Below, piece after piece: positions 10,301 to 14,057 of a stretch of 14,057 nucleotides of DNA (the first letter of the stretch is position 1; each line of letters begins with the position of its first letter). Origin of the DNA: CAZKUN01 sp964555935 (GTDB lineage: Bacteria > Armatimonadota > Zipacnadia > Zipacnadales > VGFC01); assembly GCA_964555935.1 (NCBI GenBank), contig CAZKUN010000235.1:1-14057 (forward strand), given 5' to 3'. Both the position numbers and the translations under genes were made by a program. The notes under the pieces are model-generated. The model saw only the letters and a list, made by a program, of their open reading frames with translations. It searched no databases and was not told where the DNA came from.

Positions 10301-10453
10301 CCCAAGTCCATCCGCGTCGACGATCGCGACCTGCCCATCGTCGCTGACCTCGAGCAGGCGGACGAGGGCTGGAGATACGCCGCGGACGCCGGCCGAATCG
10401 ACATCCGCGTGCGGCAAGGCCGCCCGATCGCACAGGTCCTGTGCGCTCTCTGA
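7298..10453 (+). CDS. Secreted 1051-residue protein: jelly-roll domain, beta region and alpha/alpha-toroid glycosidase-like domain
   Basis: The start is the ATG at 7298 (or 7301), overlapping the previous gene by 14 bp with an AAAGG at 7289-7293, which implies translational coupling. A good signal peptide follows (MMRSSPVVLMTVLAVAAPAQQ). Residues ~30-168 form a jelly-roll of the kind common in planctomycete-type secreted proteins: WSFDTDAESWAPLN, DGVLRTRATG, and a closing IDFVRL. Residues ~175-290 look Ig-like and ~290-590 like a further beta domain. Residues ~595-930 are helical with the spacing of an (alpha/alpha) toroid: QAQDGSWPYE, TTCAGLIAVNALGIL, GDIYAAALIVDCFRLGYELTGDRRWLDEA and a Cys-rich VQWCGLCWASSVYDLLE. 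A small beta tail ends the protein. I infer a polysaccharide-active enzyme or lyase, because it sits in an operon with glycosidase-like genes. No catalytic residues could be assigned, and a non-enzymatic role cannot be excluded. Confidence 0.85.
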   Translation: MMRSSPVVLMTVLAVAAPAQQLLPGDDDVVVKEWSFDTDAESWAPLNNLADFTLTDGVLRTRATGDDAALGVTAAGVDCASVSHLVVRMRSTQAGTTQVYFTTSEHADPAQNAIPIFGVAGDNEFRTYEVAVAGITGWSGTLGLLRLDPVNGMGTSAEIEIDFVRLIRKAPRLELVSFAPDRVWVRPGEEVTLTLVVRDTTRGPEIPLKLIVSEASGTGGRLAHDPENGTYSRAFTVQPSGPVTLYHGKAMSDAGRATSGPRGPSTTLLVCETQVLALSKARLPQPPRKAGVTNTKLGVAISTGQMCIDLIEGDRGLAAGVVRARSGAGEWRVAGVLAPLMTEAVQERAPCWLAGELRVDSRTYRSVDLVDTRPQWNDVRVRFEVEPGRPTIRVVSSLNDKWQYPVLRFSGPTLLAGEGSFGERKDCALFPGIEFLEADQRSSSTEAVGDSLGYRPVPPPYQITVPLMAVEAGGVLCGRMWDPLQKWDGEHDMPLAEFASPNFLDEQSNHLMSTFVPGSPEWTAPNTREAQTPYEMRPGGSVVIEEHIFAVAGGRITDAVPLWYETYDLPDPVEVAKPLEATLDDLMEGWATTCYDSETDEFVNHWRAGLTPAASPGLKAAMLTHHLRTGETRWIERCRVDPATRYVDLLGSFFDGFGAGDPPGTIATQAQDGSWPYEVTPEITERTEGFTGGKRHDLGEDGTTCAGLIAVNALGILSHAAQTGNAESEASGLRALEAITRYQAPDGAQTWEVHKDIGDIYAAALIVDCFRLGYELTGDRRWLDEATYWAYTGLPFLYSYDVPGTGAGAMVSIPGDPLTDGDDPLQGTHPSSVVFKNPDREVARYASIPVFGTSFYVVSWFGNPVQWCGLCWASSVYDLLEHVDDPLLRHVADGVVASGCQQTFDKPPVVGLLPDTWHFGNNMIHPAFIGPVRVETPLRKALNRPSFSGATMRVVRGPNARAHITSRASIAGDRLTRGRLSFSLTYPEGQISETAILGLDKPKSIRVDDRDLPIVADLEQADEGWRYAADAGRIDIRVRQGRPIAQVLCAL

Positions 10454-10669
10454 CGTGTATTATTTATGGTAATGGAGGAATTTTCGCTGATGGCAGACAA
10501 CTACATTGCCAAAGAACCCGTTTGAGTGTAACAGACGCACTCATGGCTACATCTAAGTCCAGGTGAGGATACGTTCCGTCCGACGCGCCGGACCGATCCG
10601 CATCTGAACCATGAAGCTACGCTCACAGCATATCGAACGGTAAACCACACCTATAGGGAGTGATGCACG
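10454..10669. other. Intergenic gap before the amidase gene; no secure promoter
   Basis: This 216-bp gap is the longest in the window and its first 70 bp are clearly AT-richer than the surrounding genes. It must hold the signals for the amidase gene if that gene has its own promoter. The best sigma70-like match I see is TTGCCA (10506-10511), a 17-bp spacer and TAACAG (10529-10534), which is weak. Two small inverted repeats occur: GAGTGT/GCACTC at 10524-10542 and an imperfect one at 10575-10596 (GTCCG/CGGAC core). Neither is followed by a T-run, so neither is a convincing terminator. A 19-codon open frame with an internal GGAGGA is discussed under findings. The ribosome binding site of the next gene, GGGAG at 10656-10660, overlaps an 8-bp palindrome CCTATAGG (10650-10657). 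Confidence 0.4.
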
Positions 10670-11419
10670 ATGGGCGTAGGAGCGTTGCGCAAATTCGAGC
10701 ACTTACCCAAGTGGCCCGGGGGCGAGGCGTTGGCACCAACCCACCGGTGGTGGGCGGCTCCGGACAACAGTTTCAACAACCGCGCGTACGGCCCAATGGA
10801 CACGATCGTCATCCATGCGACCGCAGGCCACAACTCCTCGGGCGCGATGAGCGTAACCCAGAGCGGCAACGCATCTTGGCACTGGCTCATGCCAGACGAG
10901 GACGAATCGCCCCACGGCGACCACGTGTGGCGGTGCGTCGCTGACGAGAAGAAGGCGTGGCACGTTCGCAAGCAAGTGAAGTTCCCCATCGACAACAAGC
11001 GTGACATCAACTCGCGGAGCGTCGGCATCGAGATCGTGAACGCTCAGATCGGCGAGGGTGATCCTTTCAGTCAATGGCAGGTCGCCGTCACGGCGCAGAC
11101 TGTGAACTACTATCGCTCGAAGCACCCCGACAGACGGTTCTACCTCGCCACTCACTCGTTCCTCGATCCAGAGCGGAGGAACGACCCAGGCAACATCTTC
11201 GACTGGCAGCGCTTCATGTCGCTACTTGAGACGGGCGAGCCGGAGCTTGTCGATGTCGACGATTACGCTGCAGACGCAGTTTCCTGGGTCAAAGAACAAG
11301 GCCTCATGACAGGCGTGAGCGAGCAGCTGTTTGGCGGGCGCGACCCAGTCAAGCGCCAGGATCTCGCCATCATACTGAAACGACTCCACGATGGTCTCAA
11401 GCCTGCCGACGAAGGGTAA
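10670..11419 (+). CDS. N-acetylmuramoyl-L-alanine amidase (Amidase_2) with C-terminal SLH-like motif
   Basis: A 249-residue protein; the ATG at 10670 follows GGGAG (10656-10660) by 9 bp. Family knowledge: Amidase_2 enzymes are zinc hydrolases that cut the bond between N-acetylmuramic acid and the L-alanine of the stem peptide. Visible hallmarks are TIVIHATAG with zinc ligand H49, ASWHW with H71, RSVGIEIVN with E121, and ATHSFLDPERRNDPG with ligands H162 and D172, then FDW. Residues ~197-240 (DYAADAVSWVKEQGLMTGVSEQLFGGRDPVKRQDLA) match a single S-layer homology repeat, a module that usually anchors proteins to cell-wall polymers. No signal peptide is present, so export would need another route, or the enzyme acts in the cytoplasm or is released by lysis as phage endolysins are. 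No phage genes flank it. Function of the N-terminal domain is well supported; its biological role in this locus is not. Confidence 0.87.
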   Translation: MGVGALRKFEHLPKWPGGEALAPTHRWWAAPDNSFNNRAYGPMDTIVIHATAGHNSSGAMSVTQSGNASWHWLMPDEDESPHGDHVWRCVADEKKAWHVRKQVKFPIDNKRDINSRSVGIEIVNAQIGEGDPFSQWQVAVTAQTVNYYRSKHPDRRFYLATHSFLDPERRNDPGNIFDWQRFMSLLETGEPELVDVDDYAADAVSWVKEQGLMTGVSEQLFGGRDPVKRQDLAIILKRLHDGLKPADEG

Positions 11420-11437
11420 GGCAAGGCCGTAGCGAGA

Positions 11438-11469
11438 GCGCCGGGGGCCGCGAGCCGCGCCTCCGGCGC
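11438..11469 (+). terminator. Putative intrinsic terminator-like hairpin after the amidase gene
   Basis: Nineteen bases after the amidase stop, GCGCCGGGGG (11438-11447) can pair with CCTCCGGCGC (11460-11469) to give a 10-bp stem with one G-U pair and a 12-base loop (11448-11459). The bases that follow, ATCTTCTCCC, are only moderately T-rich. Position, strength and orientation suit a transcription terminator for the amidase gene, but the poor U-tract leaves open a role in RNA stabilisation. Based on direct inspection of complementarity. Confidence 0.45.
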
Positions 11470-11530
11470 ATCTTCTCCCTCCCAGTGCAGGGCCCCACCT
11501 CACCAGCCAATGCTCCGTCGGCCACGGGGC

Positions 11531-11550
11531 TGGCCGCGCCTGCGCGGCCA
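11531..11550. repeat. Perfect 9-bp GC-rich inverted repeat
   Basis: TGGCCGCGC (11531-11539) and GCGCGGCCA (11542-11550) are exact reverse complements separated by CT. As RNA this would fold into a tight, very stable hairpin. It lies 74 bp before the sulfatase start and has no T-run on either side. It could be a second terminator-like element, a stem in the sulfatase leader, or a protein-binding palindrome. The rest of the 204-bp gap (11420-11623) shows no gene or clear promoter. Confidence 0.5.
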
Positions 11551-11623
11551 TATCGTCCAAGGTACGGTGGCGAGCAGCAGCGAACTGCCGGGCGCATTGT
11601 CACGACTTCCATCAAGGGGCACC

Positions 11624-13180
11624 ATGCCAACCCAACCACCAAACATCATCTTCATCATGGCGGACCAGCTTGCGGCAAGTTTCGTCGGGTGCTACGGCAG
11701 CGGCGTCGAGTCGACGCCCACGCTCGACTCGCTCGCGGCGCGTGGTGTCCGTTTCGACCGCTCGTACGCCCACGTCCCCGTCTGCGCGCCAAACCGCGCG
11801 TCGATCTTCACCGGCCGCAATGCCGAAGCCCACGGGATCGTGACGAACAACCTGATCCTGCAGCCGGACGCGCCTACCTTCGGGCACATCATGCAGCGCC
11901 AAGGCTACCGAACGGGGGGCTTCGGCAAGTTCCACCTCACTCCAATGATGCGCCCCTTGCCGGAGGACTTCAGCTACCTCGGCTTCGATGAATCGGTCCC
12001 CACCGAGGATCCGAAACTCGGGCCATGGCTCGACTGGGTCGAGCGCGAGCATCCTGATTACTATGAGCACGCGCTAGCCGTCTCCTGGTCGATGGGATAC
12101 GTGACGGAATACGGCCCCGACAAACGCGATATCAAGAGCGCGATGGCGGCCGCCAATGAGAAGCACGTGCGGCCTCGGCGCGAGGCATCCCAGTGGGGGC
12201 TGATGTACCCCTCGCCGCTACCGGCGGAGCTTCACCAGACGACTTACATCACCGACCTGTCGCTCGACTTCATCCACCGTCACCGGCGCGATAATCCCGA
12301 CCAGCCGTTCTTCCTACATACCAGCTACGTCGATCCGCACGATCCCTACGATCCGCCGGCGCCGTATGACACTATGTTCGATCCGGCTGACATGCCCCCG
12401 CCCATTCCGGCCGCATGGACGGAGCGCGGATCTTGGACGCACGACAACTCGCTGGATTTCCCAGGCTGGCGCGAGGTCTGCGATGATGTGGATGCTGTCA
12501 AGCAACTCCGCGCGTACTTTCACGGCTCGATCCGCTTCATCGACGACCAGATCAAGCGCATCACGGATCATCTCGACTCGGAGGGGCTCTGGGACGATAC
12601 GATCGTCGTCTTCACCACTGACCATGGCGACATGATGGGCGACCACCGTCTCATCACCAAGGGCACCAAACACTACGACACCGGCATCCGCGTGCCCCAC
12701 ATCGCGTGCGGGACTGGTATCGATCACGCCATCAGCGACCGACTGACCACGTCGCTGGACCACCTCCCCACCTTCTGCGACTGGGCCGGTGTCGGCGCCC
12801 GCCCGCCCCTCGACGGAAGGTCCGTCGCGCCCGTCTGCGCCGGCGAATCGGGCGAGACGTGGGACGAGATCGCCGTCCAGTGGACCGGCCATCCCCACGA
12901 GGGCTGCGTCCGGTCCATCATCACCGACGATGGCTGGCGGCTCTCCATCTTCAGCGAGGAAGGCTATGGGGAGATGTTCAACCTACGCGAGGATCCGACC
13001 GAGCAACGCAACCTGTATTTTGACGCCGAATCAACGGCCAAGCGCCAGGAACTGCACGAGCGTCTCACCCGGACCTACATGCGCCAATCCGATACGCACC
13101 AATACCGCAACCTGCCGGAGATCGATGGCAAGAAACACGTGATGGGCAAGGGCTTCGGCCCGCTGGAAGAGACGTGGTAG
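11624..13180 (+). CDS. Type I sulfatase (formylglycine-dependent, family S1)
   Basis: A 518-residue sulfatase. The ATG at 11624 (MPTQPPNIIFIMADQ) is chosen although the frame stays open upstream to 11510, because the sulfatase fold starts exactly here and the upstream translation is Arg-rich nonsense; AAGGGG at 11614-11619 is a close ribosome binding site. Hallmarks: IIFIMADQ with metal ligand D14, the activation motif CAPNRASIFTGR with C54 (C-x-P-x-R, the cysteine converted to formylglycine by the maturation enzyme), SYVDPHDPYDPP, FTTDHGDMMGDH with metal ligands D333 and H334, and the K346 region before RVPHIACG. No signal peptide is visible, which suggests cytoplasmic action on imported fragments, or a missed leader. 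It would release sulfate from a sulfated sugar or related ester; the substrate cannot be told. The next gene starts 19 bp downstream, so the pair is probably co-transcribed. Confidence 0.95.
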   Translation: MPTQPPNIIFIMADQLAASFVGCYGSGVESTPTLDSLAARGVRFDRSYAHVPVCAPNRASIFTGRNAEAHGIVTNNLILQPDAPTFGHIMQRQGYRTGGFGKFHLTPMMRPLPEDFSYLGFDESVPTEDPKLGPWLDWVEREHPDYYEHALAVSWSMGYVTEYGPDKRDIKSAMAAANEKHVRPRREASQWGLMYPSPLPAELHQTTYITDLSLDFIHRHRRDNPDQPFFLHTSYVDPHDPYDPPAPYDTMFDPADMPPPIPAAWTERGSWTHDNSLDFPGWREVCDDVDAVKQLRAYFHGSIRFIDDQIKRITDHLDSEGLWDDTIVVFTTDHGDMMGDHRLITKGTKHYDTGIRVPHIACGTGIDHAISDRLTTSLDHLPTFCDWAGVGARPPLDGRSVAPVCAGESGETWDEIAVQWTGHPHEGCVRSIITDDGWRLSIFSEEGYGEMFNLREDPTEQRNLYFDAESTAKRQELHERLTRTYMRQSDTHQYRNLPEIDGKKHVMGKGFGPLEETW

Positions 13181-13199
13181 TTCCCAAGGAGCCAGCCGA

Positions 13200-13997
13200 A
13201 TGACCGCCAAAGACCTCCACACCTACCTCCGATCCGAGGGTCCGTGGGTCGATCCCGAGCGGACGGTCGACACGTTCAAATGGGGCGATCCCGGGGCCGA
13301 GGTGAACGGCGTCGCCGTCAGTTGGATGAGCCGTTGGGCGACGCTCAAGGCGGCCCACGCGCAGGGACTGAACGTCTTCGTCACCCATGAGCCGACATTC
13401 TGGGATCACCTGGAGAACCCGGTCCATGGCACGGCTGAGGACCGGAAGGCCAAGGAAGCGTGGCTCGAGGACTCGGGCATGGTAGTCATCCGCTGCCACG
13501 ACATGCTCGACCAGATGCCGGGCTATGGCATCCAGGACGGATGGGCCAAGTGGTTGGGGATTCACGGCAAGCCGTATGAGCAGATCGACCAATACCGGCG
13601 CGTCTACGACACCGAACCCGTCCGTCTCGCGGACCTGGCGAAACAGGTCGCCGAGAAACTCGCGCCCCTGGGCCAGCATTGGGTGGAGTTCCTCGGCGAT
13701 CCGGATCAGCTCGTGTCCCATCCAGGCATCGGCACGGGCGCGATCGTCGGTGGCGTCGACGCGCTCGTGAACTATCGCAACCGTGGCTCGGATGTCGTCC
13801 TGCTCACCGAGCACACGCGCTGGCGCGAACTCGCCTGGGCCGAGGACGTGGGCCTCGCGCTGTTGCTCATCGCCCACTCCGTCTCCGAGGCGCCCTCGAT
13901 GATGGCCCTCGCCGACCATCTCCAAGAGCGCTACCCGGACGTGCCCGTCACGTATGTCCCCGCTGAATGCCCAACCAAGCTTGCTACGGCATCTTGA
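13200..13997 (+). CDS. Nif3-like dinuclear metal centre protein (NIF3/YbgI family)
   Basis: A 265-residue protein close to the family length. AAGGAG at 13186-13191 is 8 bp before the ATG. Metal-site motifs are in family order: VTHEPTFW (H63, E64), CHDMLDQMPGYG (H100 and D104, spacing H-x3-D as in YbgI) and IAHSVSEAPSM (H226, E230). Family knowledge: these proteins form hexameric toroids with two metal ions per subunit and are annotated as GTP cyclohydrolase-like or uncharacterised hydrolases. Here the usual second histidine of the HH pair is glutamate. The C-terminal part, DVVLLTEHTRWRELAWAEDVGLALLLIAHS, fits the second Nif3 half. It follows the sulfatase closely, but no functional link is established. 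A Nif3-like fold is secure; biochemical activity is unknown. Confidence 0.87.
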   Translation: MTAKDLHTYLRSEGPWVDPERTVDTFKWGDPGAEVNGVAVSWMSRWATLKAAHAQGLNVFVTHEPTFWDHLENPVHGTAEDRKAKEAWLEDSGMVVIRCHDMLDQMPGYGIQDGWAKWLGIHGKPYEQIDQYRRVYDTEPVRLADLAKQVAEKLAPLGQHWVEFLGDPDQLVSHPGIGTGAIVGGVDALVNYRNRGSDVVLLTEHTRWRELAWAEDVGLALLLIAHSVSEAPSMMALADHLQERYPDVPVTYVPAECPTKLATAS

Positions 13998-14057
13998 GCT
14001 TAGAGGTGGCCTTACCCCCTAAAGCGAGTCCAGGTTCAGTGTTAGTATCTGGGTGTA
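13998..14057. other. Downstream tail without a gene
   Basis: The last 60 bp after the Nif3-like stop contain no credible open frame. A bulged stem can be drawn between TTAGAGGTGG and CCCCCTAA (about 13999-14021), but two bulges and the absence of a T-run make it a poor terminator. Any downstream gene lies outside the window. Confidence 0.5.

Noticed and set aside
8621..10417. A 598-codon open frame on the minus strand opposite the alpha/alpha protein gene
   Set aside because: It is a mirror of codon bias in a high-GC gene; its translation is rich in Arg, Gly, Val and Asp with no recognisable domain, while the plus-strand frame has clear motifs.
10524..10596. Two small inverted repeats as terminators of the first operon
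   Set aside because: Stems are only 5-6 bp before mismatches and no T-run follows either; they are mentioned in the gap entry only.
11510..11623. Upstream extension of the sulfatase frame
   Set aside because: The extra 38 residues are Arg/Pro-rich, include the 11531-11550 inverted repeat, and precede the point where sulfatases normally begin.
1..14057. CRISPR arrays, tRNA or rRNA genes, insertion sequences, prophage structural genes
   Set aside because: No regularly spaced repeats, no cloverleaf-like segment, no transposase and no terminal inverted repeats were seen on either strand.

Overview
The window is a high-GC bacterial stretch (roughly 60-65% GC by eye) in which every convincing gene lies on the plus strand. 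The gene content is a secreted-looking carbohydrate-active set: a BNR_4 Asp-box protein, a GH13-like amylase-family protein, a GH141-like right-handed beta-helix protein, a very large carbohydrate-binding plus alpha/alpha-toroid protein, and a type I sulfatase. A cell-wall amidase and a Nif3-like protein complete it. This mix is typical of uncultured environmental polysaccharide degraders such as Planctomycetes/Lentisphaerae, Hydrogenedentes, Latescibacterota or Armatimonadota. No rRNA or other phylogenetic marker is present, so the assignment is an inference from gene families and composition only.

Layout. Positions 1-10453 hold five tightly packed genes that look like one operon: the 3' end of a BNR_4 protein (gap 1 bp), a YhhN-family membrane protein (gap 4 bp), the GH13-like protein (gap 15 bp), the beta-helix protein (overlap 14 bp), and the 1051-residue alpha/alpha protein. 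A 216-bp gap (10454-10669), visibly less GC-rich at its start, precedes a free-standing N-acetylmuramoyl-L-alanine amidase with a C-terminal SLH-like motif. A 204-bp gap (11420-11623) with two strong hairpins, the first a plausible terminator, separates it from a two-gene unit: sulfatase and, 19 bp later, the Nif3-like protein. The last 60 bp hold no gene.

How the genes may work together. The beta-helix and alpha/alpha proteins start with signal peptides and carry carbohydrate-recognition folds. With the GH13-like enzyme and the BNR_4 protein they suggest stepwise breakdown of a complex polysaccharide. The nearby sulfatase hints that the substrate, or a fragment of it, is sulfated, although it appears to be in a separate transcription unit. 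No transporter, SusC/D pair, sigma/anti-sigma pair or other regulator is present. The amidase and Nif3-like protein have no obvious link to the pathway. No CRISPR, tRNA, rRNA, insertion sequence or phage structural gene was seen.
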